A stretch of 41,111 bases of DNA. Origin: an uncultured Verrucomicrobiales bacterium. Its GTDB lineage: Bacteria > Verrucomicrobiota > Verrucomicrobiia > Verrucomicrobiales > DEV007. The stretch lies in NCBI GenBank assembly GCA_943789025.1, contig CALSSN010000017.1, positions 1 to 41,111 on the forward strand. The letters are read 5' to 3'. A program made the translations under genes and the position numbers. This document shows, one piece after another, positions 28,301 through 36,842 of this stretch (position 1 is its first letter; every line of letters begins with the position of its first letter). The notes beneath the pieces are model-generated. The model saw only the letters and a list, made by a program, of their open reading frames with translations. It was not told the DNA's origin and ran no database searches.

Positions 28301-28799
28301 GGCCCACGAAATTCTCGGGAAGGAAATTTCTCCTAAACTCCAGGCCCTTCTGAAGAAAGTGCGTGACTCATTGCTCGTCTTCAGTGTCGCTACCGGTGAT
28401 GTCGGAGCGGTCTACCAGACTTTGAACGCCACAAAGATTCTCGGCGATGCCAGAACATTGCCTGAAAAATGGTTCGAGGAATTTTCAAACCGTTGCCGAC
28501 GCACCCGCCAGGTCATGATGGCAAAGGCGTATCTTTCCGAGCAGCTCGAAGATTGGAAAACCCTGGAAGTTGTTTCAGAACAAGGAATCACAGACTACCC
28601 GACTTACTATGATTTCTACCGATTCCACGGTATCACCATGGCCAAGAAAGGAGACCTTAGCCGTGCCCTCCAGTCGCTGAAGACCTACTGCCGATATTCC
28701 AAGAACGAACTCGACTACCCTGCTGCCAAAGCCCTCCTTGTGGAGATTGAAGCAGCATCATCACCGTCCCGAGATCTCCCCGCCGACCCAGAAGAGTGA
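25317..28799 (+). CDS. Large exported helical-repeat (TPR-like) protein
   Basis: No specific family recognised. The 1160-residue product has an N-terminal signal (YRFLILLLGIQVFTTTFSPG, residues about 14-33) without a lipobox cysteine. The rest is almost wholly alpha-helical with TPR/HEAT-like periodicity: FHFYRGEPEKALTILQAMAE near residue 167, HRTGKALEALGRWSEAVTTY near 203, and HGITMAKKGDLSRALQSLKT near 1105 fit TPR spacing. No catalytic motif is seen. It probably scaffolds protein-protein contacts in the periplasm or at the outer membrane. It shares strand and close spacing with the glycosyltransferases before it and with an unknown protein after it (71 bases). Confidence 0.65.
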   Translation: MPSHPSLHRDRLWYRFLILLLGIQVFTTTFSPGQETAKETTASTKIQRTIKNDLKTIFQTSRPSYWSKLGKRSPQSKGRDALRKALTEMDGQKKFGAYLIHAETYLTELPPAEDFTYVFWRFLSNLEWTERKHQENGIFSQVAQLATRIPREDEHFYECRFTASSFHFYRGEPEKALTILQAMAEDPQLPSDFLPVLTHRTGKALEALGRWSEAVTTYRKNFNDPITPTGAASAIRTFFIHLQEGRLEEAEDLLAKLAALSTETLATTPGGEQIKSILTLRERDELEQMWQAQEKWLPAFEKLITLLGIGTPETGNSDALPVISDPDNFIARLEKLADAPDPEAFFDGLKTAAQAARWDPKSLNNFVRALLFDAPVVAPRSLHAFRDLVDTITHGFRFGVPEDQHTTALYQCLALLQAGRNKEALALAEIDYQAMNGSPRDAAGQAMLRLWATAVRRTDGDVLLPGKALENLLESPQSVHDRLATVDALARLYDHIGEPGAKESLFQRELTKPAYKSNRKALRGLIERYKASAETGKESRMLSRASAAWIREKAPRWLRFSQPFSIDTIENRKLSDLIEEPSPTYSYLEGAKLRLLAVRDSSLPVAEREQAFHSAIETIAGSSNDFAELESIYIALADDQAFPEEQRAYFGWLAIANAAYSDHKPTIRKLLADPLLKEPGSIIGDALAGIRHLLGCNRMDPGSILSTIKSLSEGPVGSFDLLAIHTLVQRLLALGALEESRTVQSSVPRWNITENTSKGRVQMSLQIGKMIKECSRRVDRNKRLGEIALRTFPKSGRERPDFLHRVEIGKATPHWLTDAQAVELLIYQIRHGLHHDWSYEIWLEVCTQIPHPTPDAQLDRKFTIVSELLASLSKDDTARSIIISDLGSLFDIDSPLEREGVIALISPYEKDPENAPASAFAAALYDIMARLRDGEKVNIDARLEGIEHSAKELYKLRHKLEAEILSQNKKGLEALLASLDESTMSQSTILPYILQAHEILGKEISPKLQALLKKVRDSLLVFSVATGDVGAVYQTLNATKILGDARTLPEKWFEEFSNRCRRTRQVMMAKAYLSEQLEDWKTLEVVSEQGITDYPTYYDFYRFHGITMAKKGDLSRALQSLKTYCRYSKNELDYPAAKALLVEIEAASSPSRDLPADPEE

Positions 28800-28870
28800 G
28801 GCCCTCTTCGAGTAATATTTGAACCGACCCATCCGTATCACCGCCAAAGACTGCCAACTTCATCCTCGCG

Positions 28871-29443
28871 ATGCCAGTTCTGCGACACTACAAAAACAAA
28901 GAGGGCAGCTATGCACGTGCCGTCATAGGCCAAGGAATTGTCACCGTTCGTATCACACCCGAAGGCATCACCCGACTCTCTGAGGCAGGCTTTACGGATG
29001 AAGGCGCCACTTTTCCCCAAGCTATTTTTAATGACTTGCTTCGCCAACGCGAAGCCTTCACTCAAGCCGGAGCGAAAGCTGAGGCCCTTATAGAAGCGGA
29101 GCGATCGCAGTATTTTTTCGACTTTGATGCCGATGTCGCAGCTCAGGAACAACTTCCCCGCTGCGCGGAGACGGGAACTTTTGATAACCTCCATCTCGTT
29201 GTCTATCGCGAGCCAAACGAAAAACGTGAGATCACTCAGCTACTCGGCGAAGCGACACGTAAATGCCTGGTTGCCCATGTGCTTCTCAATGTTCCTCTCT
29301 CACTCATTGATCATCGCGCGCTGCAACAACTGATCGACTCGGAAAAACTCGATAAGAACGAAGCAGCAGTCACTCAACTTTCGCATTGGCTCAACCGCCT
29401 CTCCGGCGAATCCGCCTGGGAGACTCACGACGTCCGCATTTGA
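28871..29443 (+). CDS. Hypothetical protein, 190 residues
   Basis: No family recognised. The sequence is soluble, charged and without signal or membrane segments. It starts MPVLRHYKNKEGSYARAVIG, has an acidic/aromatic stretch (RSQYFFDFDADVAAQEQ near residue 83) and a helical C-terminal half (LLGEATRKCLVAHVLLN). The start at ATG 28871 is the first in frame, 71 bases after the large repeat protein, so it is probably the last gene of the plus-strand run. It converges with dnaN across a 94-base gap. Codon use looks like its neighbours, which supports it as a true gene. Confidence 0.6.
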   Translation: MPVLRHYKNKEGSYARAVIGQGIVTVRITPEGITRLSEAGFTDEGATFPQAIFNDLLRQREAFTQAGAKAEALIEAERSQYFFDFDADVAAQEQLPRCAETGTFDNLHLVVYREPNEKREITQLLGEATRKCLVAHVLLNVPLSLIDHRALQQLIDSEKLDKNEAAVTQLSHWLNRLSGESAWETHDVRI

Positions 29444-29537
29444 GTCAATGGCTGTCGACAACAGAGCGAATTTCCTCTGCTTCTCCGAACACTCTCCTCT
29501 GCACTCGACAGGCTGAATTTACTCGGCAAAAGCCGGC

Positions 29538-30635
29538 TCACCCACTCACACGCATGGGCATGATGACGTAAAGAAACGAAGAGTTATTCCTGATAATTCC
29601 AGGATTCATTTCATCGATGAGTTCAATGAAAACCTCATCGGTATCCAAATTGCGAAGCGGAGCCTGAATAAATTCAGGATTGAAAGCAATGCTGATTTTC
29701 TCACCGTCGTAATTCACCGGCAATTGCTCCTGAGCCTCGCCGATATCGGGCGAATTTGCCTCGATGTCGATATTGTCATCAAAGAACGTCAACTTCACTG
29801 AATTCGACTTGTCACTGGCCAGAAGTGAGATCCGCGAAACAACGCTCTGCAATGTCTCACGATCCACGGTGATTCGATATTTGGGATCACTTGGTAACAC
29901 CTGCCTGAAATTCGGGTAGTTGCCCTCGATCACCTTGGAAATAAGCGTTGTCCCATCGAGCTCGAAGGCAACCTGACTCGCGCCGACAAGCATCTTGACC
30001 TCGCCTTCTGTATTCAGAAGACGCTGCAATTCATTGACTGCCTTTGTCGGAACAATAATTTCGCACTCGCTACTTTCAGGAAACTCCAAATCATAATCCA
30101 CCATCGCTAAACGCCGTCCATCCGTCGCCACCATGGTCAAGGCGCTGTCCTTGAAACTGAAATAAATTCCATTGAGAACATAACGTGTGTCATCGGTCGA
30201 AATCGCGTAAGAAGTTTTCCTCAAGCCATCTTTCAGCGTCGCCTGATCGATCAAAAATTCGCGCGCTCCGGAAAGATCAGGCAATTCAGGAAACTCGTCA
30301 TCGCTCAGTCCAAGGATCTTGAAGCGGCTTGGACCACTTGTGATGGTGGCCACATTCTTTGAATCAACCGACACCGTAACATTCTCTGTGGGCAGCTCCC
30401 GAACGATTGTTGCGAGGCGGCGCGCCGGCAGCGTCGTCGACCCTGACTTTGCGACATTGGCAGGCACTTCCCCGCTCACCCCAACGTCAAGGTCAGTGGT
30501 TGTAAGCCGTAGCGAACTACCCTCCGCCTCAAGCAGCACGTTTGAGAGAATTGGAAGGGTCGTCCTCGCGGAAACGACCGACTGAACCTTCTGCAGGCCC
30601 TCCAAGAAAGTTTCTTTGGCAATATCAAATTTCAT
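29538..30635 (-). CDS. dnaN: DNA polymerase III beta subunit (sliding clamp)
   Basis: DnaN is the ring-shaped clamp that tethers polymerase to DNA. The 365-residue product begins MKFDIAKETFLEGLQKVQSV, has RTTLPILSNVLLEAE, KTSYAISTDDTRYVLNGI near residue 140 and ends with PMRVSG, the usual YxxPMRL-type C-terminus that lines the partner-binding pocket. Length is normal. Start at 30635 fits the family; the frame extends 24 bases further to 30659. It follows dnaA after 165 bases in the classic dnaA-dnaN order. Confidence 0.97.
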   Translation of the reverse strand: MKFDIAKETFLEGLQKVQSVVSARTTLPILSNVLLEAEGSSLRLTTTDLDVGVSGEVPANVAKSGSTTLPARRLATIVRELPTENVTVSVDSKNVATITSGPSRFKILGLSDDEFPELPDLSGAREFLIDQATLKDGLRKTSYAISTDDTRYVLNGIYFSFKDSALTMVATDGRRLAMVDYDLEFPESSECEIIVPTKAVNELQRLLNTEGEVKMLVGASQVAFELDGTTLISKVIEGNYPNFRQVLPSDPKYRITVDRETLQSVVSRISLLASDKSNSVKLTFFDDNIDIEANSPDIGEAQEQLPVNYDGEKISIAFNPEFIQAPLRNLDTDEVFIELIDEMNPGIIRNNSSFLYVIMPMRVSG

Positions 30636-30800
30636 AGAAGCCGAATGATATGGGATCAATAACGAGTCTCTGCCGTTTTAGCAACCGCGAATCGTCCTAG
30701 TTTTACGTCAAACCACAAGCCGTAGATTTCGGAACTGTCACGCATCCCAAGGGTTGTGGAAAGCATTTTCACAGGGTGGCCACGGCCTGCCAAAGAAATT
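30636..30800. promoter_or_regulatory. dnaA-dnaN spacer with DnaA-box-like sites
   Basis: The 165-base gap between dnaA and dnaN contains two partial DnaA-box-like motifs close together: TGTGGAAAG at about 30754-30762 (reverse of CTTTCCACA, 7 of 9 to TTATCCACA) and ATTTTCACA at about 30765-30773 (7 of 9). The gap probably also carries a dnaN promoter. Imperfect matches only; function is inferred from position. Confidence 0.3.
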
Positions 30801-32195
30801 TCAATTCTCAAGGCGCTCAAGCTCGGCCCGAATGCGTGCAATGCGATGACGAAAATCCTCTTCTCGCTCCAACCTCTGACCAATCGCCTTGCAGGCGTGA
30901 ATCACCGTCCCGTGGTCGCGCCCTCCAAAGGACCGCCCGATTTCTTTGAGCGGCGTTTTAAGCATGTCCCGCACAAGATACATTGCGACCTGCCGCGGCA
31001 TGGCAATATGCTGTGGACGCTGGCGGCTCGACATATCTCCGAGACGAATGTCAAAATCTTCAGCGACATGTTTTTGAATCTGAGAAATACTCAGGTTGCG
31101 CCCTTCTTCCTCGCTGATGATATCCTTGAGCAGCAATTCTGCCTTTGATTCATCCAGATCATCGACTCCAAGCGACTTGTAGGAGACAAGGCGGGTCAAC
31201 GCTCCCTCCAGCCTCCTGACGTTACTTCGAATACGACGCGCGATGTAGATCAGCAGTTCTTCATCGAGCTTGCAGGGCATGTCCTGCATTTTATTACGAA
31301 GAATTGCGATCCGTGTCTCGCCATCCGGCGGGATGAGTTCGGTTGTCAGTCCTGACTCGAAACGAGAAACCAACCTGTTTTCAAGTTCGCGAATTTCACA
31401 GGGAGGTCGGTCGGAGGTAAGCACAATCTGCTTCTTGGCATCGAAGAGGACATTGTAGGTATGAAAGAACTCTTCCTGCGTTGCATCCTTCCCGGCAAAA
31501 AACTGGATATCGTCAATGAGAAGCACATCAACCCTGCGAAGCCTCTTTCGCAGTCTCTCGGTATCTCCTTTCTGGATGCCTTGAATGAACTCATTGGCGA
31601 ACTGCTCACTGGTCAGATAAAGAACGCGCGATCCGGGTGCATGCTCAAGGAAAGAATGTCCAATCGCCTGCATCAGGTGAGTTTTTCCCAAACCCACACC
31701 ACCGTGAATAAGAAGCGGATTGAAAGCTTGACCGGGCTTCTCCACCGCAGCCCGCGCCGCAGCCTGCGCGAACTTGCAGCCTGGCCCAACCACGAAGTTC
31801 TCCATCTTGAAATCAGGATTGAGCATTTTCCACTGCGACCCATCACCAAAAACCACTTCACTGGCGATTGGAGCATCGTTTGACACCTGGGGAGTAAACT
31901 CCTCCTCATCCTCAATGACTTCTGTAGGCTTCTGAACTTTCAGGACCTCATAACGCACCTTGAAATCTTGGCCGTAGACACCGGTAAGAGCTGCCTTCAA
32001 TTGGGCCGAAAAATTACTTTCGATCCAGAATTCATGAATTGGATTCGGAACACCCAGGATCAGTGAGCCTTCTTCATGACGTAAGCCCACAGTCTGCGAG
32101 AACCAGCGCTGGTAGCTGTCGGGGCCAACCGTAACCCGAAGAGCCTCGAGAACATCGTTCCAAGACTCCTCAATGGATAACGCGTCGTTCGCCAT
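30801..32195 (-). CDS. dnaA: Chromosomal replication initiator DnaA
   Basis: DnaA binds origin boxes and opens the DNA for helicase loading. The 464-residue product has domain I (WNDVLEALRVTVGPDSYQRW), a short linker, the AAA+ domain with GGVGLGKTHLMQ (Walker A, about residue 167), VDVLLIDDIQF (Walker B), LTSDRPPCEI (sensor 1) and the domain IV signature GGRDHGTVIHA near residue 433. Complete and of normal length. No clear ribosome-binding site precedes the ATG at 32195. A TATAAT lies one base upstream of the start codon. dnaN follows on the same strand. Confidence 0.98.
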   Translation of the reverse strand: MANDALSIEESWNDVLEALRVTVGPDSYQRWFSQTVGLRHEEGSLILGVPNPIHEFWIESNFSAQLKAALTGVYGQDFKVRYEVLKVQKPTEVIEDEEEFTPQVSNDAPIASEVVFGDGSQWKMLNPDFKMENFVVGPGCKFAQAAARAAVEKPGQAFNPLLIHGGVGLGKTHLMQAIGHSFLEHAPGSRVLYLTSEQFANEFIQGIQKGDTERLRKRLRRVDVLLIDDIQFFAGKDATQEEFFHTYNVLFDAKKQIVLTSDRPPCEIRELENRLVSRFESGLTTELIPPDGETRIAILRNKMQDMPCKLDEELLIYIARRIRSNVRRLEGALTRLVSYKSLGVDDLDESKAELLLKDIISEEEGRNLSISQIQKHVAEDFDIRLGDMSSRQRPQHIAMPRQVAMYLVRDMLKTPLKEIGRSFGGRDHGTVIHACKAIGQRLEREEDFRHRIARIRAELERLEN

Positions 32196-32655
32196 GATTA
32201 TAAATCGAAATAATTTTCCGGTCAGGCGATTCAGGCAGAACTATCCACCACACCAGGAGCTGACATCCCCTCGTAGAGAACCCGTTTTGAACTGGCTGGA
32301 TCAAGAAGGGGTTTCTCGAGGGGATGGTCGTCGATTTTTTTCATGCTGTGCGCTGGCAATAAATTGGGATTCGTCGGGTAAAAATTTCGAGGTAATTCTC
32401 TAAAAATGGCTTTCTGGCTGACAACTTATTCGCTGGTCTTTGTGACGCTTCTTTGATTGAAGCGGTCTCAAAGAATCATGAGCGATCATACAGCGAAGGA
32501 AGGCGCCCTGACAAGCCAAACAACACTGATTTTTTACAAAAAAAGCACAGAATTTTGTGGAACATCTGTAGAACAGAGGTCCTTCCTTTAAAAAAAGTTT
32601 TTCAAAATTAGGACTTGCTTTTCTTGCTGATGAGCGGGGCAGAAATAATAACAAA
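32196..32655. other. AT-rich 460-bp gap upstream of dnaA, candidate oriC
   Basis: No gene is seen in this gap between dnaA and the symporter. It becomes strongly AT-rich from about 32400 to 32655 with several A and T runs. Only imperfect DnaA-box-like sites are visible: CTATCCACC at 32241-32249 and TGTGGAACA at 32556-32564 (reverse TGTTCCACA), each 7 of 9 to TTATCCACA. Position beside dnaA and AT content suggest an origin, but without perfect boxes the call is weak; the spacer between dnaA and dnaN is the competing candidate. Confidence 0.3.
32197..32225 (-). promoter_or_regulatory. dnaA: Candidate sigma-70-type promoter at dnaA
   Basis: On the minus strand CTGACC (32220-32225) and a perfect TATAAT (32197-32202) are spaced by 17 bases. 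The -10 box ends one base before the dnaA ATG, so transcription would start inside the first codons. Either the true dnaA start is downstream, or this is a chance match in AT-rich DNA. Pattern evidence only. Confidence 0.22.
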
Positions 32656-34316
32656 TCACAGTCCTGCTTTACCTCGCTGCCTCGGCCAGAAGAGGCCCGT
32701 GACCAAGGTAAGGACGAAGGTCATTGGCCACATCCAGACAAAGTTCAGCGCGGGCCTCACGGGAAGTCCGCCCCCTGTCTGATCCGGAACAGGGAGATAA
32801 GTAGGAAGGCAACTCAACCACGAGACATCACCCCCAGCCCTTTGGACAAGGACCCACACATCGAGACGCACAAAGACAACGAGGAGAAAAGAGGCAAGGG
32901 ATCCGATAAGAAGCCCGCGAAAGCTCCCCTTACCCAGAAGAGCGACGACAAACATTCCAAGCAGTGGCCCCATGGTGTAAGCCGTCATCCCAAAAGCGAG
33001 AGGAAGAATCGGAATATTCATTTCATCCTTGGCGTAACGCATGAGCAGTGTGAAGGCAGTAAGAATGACTCCCCAGATGACTACCCAAAGTTTACTCTTC
33101 AACATCAAGGAGCGGTGGTGAGCATGGCTCTTCGCGCGTTCGGGCTGGTAAAGGAGAGAAACCGTCGTCTGGCTGAGAGCGGCAAGGATGGAATCGAGAC
33201 TTGAGATAGCCGCAGCAAAAACCCCGGCAAGAATCAAGCCACTCATCCCGGGCGGAAGCTCGGAGACTATCCAGGCTGGGAAAAACCGCATCTCCTCCAT
33301 CCACTCCAGTGGGAACCCCGTTCTTAAATTGAAGGTAACTTTCCACAGCCCCCTCCGGCGGGTGCTTGCTATACCAGACGAAAAGGGCCGCACCCACAAA
33401 AAGCATGAGCAGCGTGAGCAACTGACCTACGGAACTCCAGATAATCGCTTTGGCTGCATCTGAGGGTGTCTTGCAGCAAAACATTCTCTGGGCGTTCAAC
33501 TGGTCGACACCGAAGGCGCTCAGGTTCTGGAAAGGCACCGCCAACACTGCCACCCAGAACGTGTAGTGAAGCGCTGGCCCGAAGCCCCAATCCATACTCC
33601 ACCATCGAAACTTTCCGGCATCTGCAGCCGATGAAGAAAATTCAGACCACCCACCTCCGAGATGCCCGACGATCCAGAAAAGGGCAAGCAATCCTCCAAA
33701 AGAAAACAGAAAAAACTGCATTACATCAGTCCATATAACTGTTCGCATTCCTCCCATCAGGGTCCAGCCCACGGCAAAGATTCCAATAATCAGGATGCAA
33801 AGAGGAAAGCTCCATCCGGTCACCACAGTCAAAGGAAGAGCCGCCACCAGCACACGCACACTCTGACCGAGAATTGAGCCAACGGTAAAAAAAGCCGTAG
33901 CCAGTTTCTTCACTCCCGGGTGAATGCGCTTCCCCATGTAATCGTAGGGACTGTAGACGCCGTCTTCGAAGAAGACTCGAACGAAGATAAGGCCAACAAG
34001 GACAACGGCCAATAACCGAACCGACCCCCCAGATCATATATCCGAAGTCGCCATTGGCAGCGAGAACGCTCCCAGCGACTCCGATAAACGTCACGCCACT
34101 GATTTCCGTGGCAATGATTGAGCCACAGACCGCCATCCACGGGAGAGTGCGGCCACCGGCAAAAAAATCGCTGATTGTCGATTGCTTCCCCCGCATCAGA
34201 TGACCGACCAGGGTGGTGGCTCCCAGATAGGTGAAAATAACAATCCAGTCGAGAGCAGTGAAAAACTCGTGGATGCGGATCGGCACGTCAGCGAGGACAG
34301 ACGGAAGAACTTGCAT
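32656..34316 (-). CDS. Sodium:solute symporter (SSS family), two frameshifts
   Basis: SSS transporters (LeuT fold, about 13 helices) move sugars, amino acids, carboxylates or sialic acid with sodium. The sequence is spread over three frames. The N-terminal piece has DWIVIFTYLGATTLVG, FFAGGRTLPWMAVCGS and TEISGVTFIGVAG; the middle has GQSVRVLVAALPLTVVTGW, TLMGGMRTVIWTDVMQFF and VDQLNAQRMF; the end has GLILAGVFAAAISSLDSIL, the family signature region. Removing one base at the C6 run 34025-34030 and one at about 33278-33285 (GGG then A5) gives about 552 residues, normal for SSS. Start taken at ATG 34316; an upstream start to 34349 is possible. Substrate not predictable. Faces away from thyA; downstream gap leads to dnaA. 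Confidence 0.82.
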
Positions 34317-34403
34317 GGTAGGCAACTCGTAGCGCTCATGAGGCGACAAGTCGAGCGGGTGCTTGGCCTTGATTATCCCACGTAGCAGAGACTATCCTGC
34401 GCG

Positions 34404-34661
34404 GTGACTACCCAGAAAAACAATCCTCAGCTCGAGACTCTCGCAGGACTCCTCCGCGAAAGACTCGCCACCATCGCCGACCACGAATTCCGTGACCGTG
34501 ACCCCGAAGGCCACCTCGATTCCCTCCGCACCGTTTCAGAGAAACTCACTCAGGCCCATCAAAATCTTTCCGGAACCCTTCCACCACGCCTGGAGCACTT
34601 CATGACCGGGTGCAGCTACCAGAAGGCCCTCTCATTCATCGAAGAAATGTTCAAGGAATAA
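34404..34661 (+). CDS. Small hypothetical protein, 85 residues, GTG start
   Basis: No family recognised. The product is hydrophilic and probably all helical, with [20 protein letters not shown] near the start and [19 protein letters not shown] at the end, a single Cys at residue 70 and no signal or membrane helix. The start is GTG at 34404. It lies 46 bases upstream of thyA on the same strand, so it is likely co-transcribed with thyA-folA. Codon use and regular helix pattern support it as real; role unknown. Confidence 0.6.
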   Translation: MTTQKNNPQLETLAGLLRERLATIADHEFRDRDPEGHLDSLRTVSEKLTQAHQNLSGTLPPRLEHFMTGCSYQKALSFIEEMFKE

Positions 34662-34707
34662 GCCAAGCCACCTTGCCACAACTCGTGACAGCGTTTACCA
34701 CACAACG

Positions 34708-35502
34708 ATGCAGGGTTACCTCGATCTTTTAGGGCACGTTTTAAGCCAGGGCAGTTACCGTGAAGACCGGACTGGAGTCGGCACCTACGCCGTTTTTGGA
34801 TCACAGACACGTTACGACCTGAATGAGGGATTCCCTCTCCTGACGACGAAGAAGCTTCATACGCGCTCGATTGTTCATGAGCTTCTGTGGTTTCTCAAAG
34901 GCGATACCAACATTCGTTACCTCCAGGAAAACGGTGTCTCGATCTGGAACGAGTGGGCTGACACGGACGGGAACCTGGGCCCGGTCTACGGCGCGCAATG
35001 GCGCAACTGGGAAGCGGCCGACGGCAAATGTATCGACCAGATTGCCGAACTCATTCACTCCATCAAGACCAACCCCGCCGGTCGTCGACACATCGTAAGC
35101 GCTTGGAATGTAGGCAAACTCCCTGAAATGGCTCTCCCTCCATGCCATCTTCTCTTCCAGTTTTTCGTCGATGGCAGGAAGCTCAGCTGTCAGCTCTACC
35201 AACGCAGTGCAGACCTTTTCCTTGGAGTGCCTTTCAACATAGCTTCCTACGCGTTGCTCACCCAGATGGTCGCCCAAATCTGTGGACTTCGGGGAGGAGA
35301 GTTCATTCACACGATCGGGGATCTTCACCTCTACGCCAACCACCTTGAGCAAGCGAAGCTTCAAATCACCCGCAAACCAAGACCGCTTCCACAACTCTCT
35401 CTCAATCCTGAAATCTCCGCAATCGACGGATTTACTGCCGAGGACATCACCTTCACGAACTACAATCCTCACCCGGGAATCAAGGCTCCCATTGCGGTAT
35501 GA
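34708..35502 (+). CDS. thyA: Thymidylate synthase
   Basis: ThyA methylates dUMP to dTMP using methylene-THF, giving dihydrofolate. The 264 residues equal the Escherichia coli length. Motifs present are [13 protein letters not shown] (near residue 19), [40 protein letters not shown] with the catalytic Cys near 146, CQLYQRSAD and [10 protein letters not shown]. The stop overlaps the folA start as ATGA, so the dihydrofolate it makes is handled by the next gene product. Confidence 0.98.
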   Translation: MQGYLDLLGHVLSQGSYREDRTGVGTYAVFGSQTRYDLNEGFPLLTTKKLHTRSIVHELLWFLKGDTNIRYLQENGVSIWNEWADTDGNLGPVYGAQWRNWEAADGKCIDQIAELIHSIKTNPAGRRHIVSAWNVGKLPEMALPPCHLLFQFFVDGRKLSCQLYQRSADLFLGVPFNIASYALLTQMVAQICGLRGGEFIHTIGDLHLYANHLEQAKLQITRKPRPLPQLSLNPEISAIDGFTAEDITFTNYNPHPGIKAPIAV

Positions 35503-36008
35503 ACTCAGGCAAAGCACAGGCAGAATCCGCCGGCCGTTTCTACTCCGCCGTCGTGGCGATGGCCTCGAATCGAAGCATCGGAAAAGACGGTCAGCTTCCC
35601 TGGCATATTCCTGGCGAACTGAAGTGGTTCAAAGAACTCACGATTGGCCACCCCATCGTGATGGGTAGAAAGACCTTCGACTCGATCGGAAAAGCCCTTC
35701 CCGGGCGCCGGAATATCGTCTTCAGCCAAAGCCTCCATCAGGGAGATGTTCCAGGCGTGGAGATTATCAACTCCCTTGCCGACCTCGAAGCGTTGGCTCT
35801 CGAGGGTGAAGTTTTCATTATCGGCGGGACAAGGGTTTTCGAGCTCCTGCTCGACCGGACCGACACCATCTACCTGACCTACATTTACCAAAGCCACGAA
35901 GGAGACACTTTCTTCCCGGCCTTTGAAGACGACTTTTCCCGACCAGAAGTTGTTCGAGAGAAACCTGAGTATGAAGTGCGTATTTATCGTCGAAACGAAA
36001 AGCTATGA
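35499..36008 (+). CDS. folA: Dihydrofolate reductase
   Basis: FolA reduces dihydrofolate to tetrahydrofolate with NADPH. The 169-residue product has the N-terminal [20 protein letters not shown], the [15 protein letters not shown] motif, the [11 protein letters not shown] strand, and [13 protein letters not shown] near residue 110. The first 14 residues ([14 protein letters not shown]) are an extension ahead of the fold; the ATG overlaps the thyA stop by 4 bases, the usual coupled arrangement. It ends 18 bases before the convergent nucleotidyltransferase. Confidence 0.96.
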   Translation: MNSGKAQAESAGRFYSAVVAMASNRSIGKDGQLPWHIPGELKWFKELTIGHPIVMGRKTFDSIGKALPGRRNIVFSQSLHQGDVPGVEIINSLADLEALALEGEVFIIGGTRVFELLLDRTDTIYLTYIYQSHEGDTFFPAFEDDFSRPEVVREKPEYEVRIYRRNEKL

Positions 36009-36026
36009 GCGAAAAAATCTCCTCTG

Positions 36027-36772
36027 CTATCCAGTGACGCCTTCTTCCTTCTCATTCAAACCAGCAAGCACCTCCGGATCTCGCACATCGACCCAATCAC
36101 CATCCAGTTCTTCAGCACGTATTTTGAGCCCAGCGGTGATCATGGCACCGATGGCATCGGTCAACTCGTATTCCCCCCCCCGCGGTGAGAGTTCCAGCCG
36201 CGCTGTAAAATCGAAAACGCCCGGCGTGAAGGCATAAATCCCGGCATTGTTAAAGCAACTGGTCGGCTGCGGCGGTTTGGGTTTCTCGATAAGGTTGGTG
36301 ACGTATCCGTCTTCGACAAAAACCGCTCCCCCCTTTTGAAACCTCTTCCTCAGGCGCCCGCTTGATCGTCAGAACGGCATCATCTCCGGCCAGATCCGCA
36401 AGGCCGGCATATTCTTCGGCTGCCACCAGAATATCACCATAGCTCAGAATGAAAGGATCCTGCTCTGCAAAGTCCTTCGCCAGCTCGACAACTCTGCCCG
36501 TTCCATCCTGAGTCTCCTGGGTTACGTAGGAAATCTCCACTCCATGCGCAGCCCCCGCTCCCAAAGTGACCACTGATCACCTCCTTCCGGTAACCCACGA
36601 TGAGAAGAATTTTCTGAACTCCATTTTCGCTCAGCCCCTCGATAATATATTCCAGAATCGGTCGCCCGCGCACCAGGACCATAGGTTTAGGAATCGCATC
36701 GGTCAGTTCCTTCATCCGTGTTCCCTTGCCAGCGGCAAGGATAACAGCCTTGGTGATTTTATCAGAAGCCAT
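36027..36772 (-). CDS. Sugar-phosphate nucleotidyltransferase (RmlA/GalU-like), two frameshifts
   Basis: Enzymes of this fold activate sugar-1-phosphates with NTPs. The N-terminal piece has AVILAAGKGTRMKELT and IPKPMVLVRGRPILEYII; the middle has EISYVTQETQDGTG and FILSYGDILV (metal-binding Asp); the last piece, in a third frame, has NAGIYAFTPGVFDF, RGGEYELTDAIGAM and DWVDVRDPE. Removing one base at the C5 run 36552-36556 and one at the C6 run 36328-36333 joins GSGAAHGVE and SKGGAVFVEDGY and gives about 247 residues. The intact frame across the C9 run at 36173-36181 needs no change. Start at ATG 36772; the longer frame to 37084 overlaps the aminotransferase. Substrate (glucose- or other hexose-1-P) not certain. 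Confidence 0.85.
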
Positions 36773-36842
36773 GACTGGACTAAGCGCCGCTTTCAGGAGA
36801 TGACAAGAAGAAGGGGCCGAGCTTTTTTTGTGATCTCTTCTC

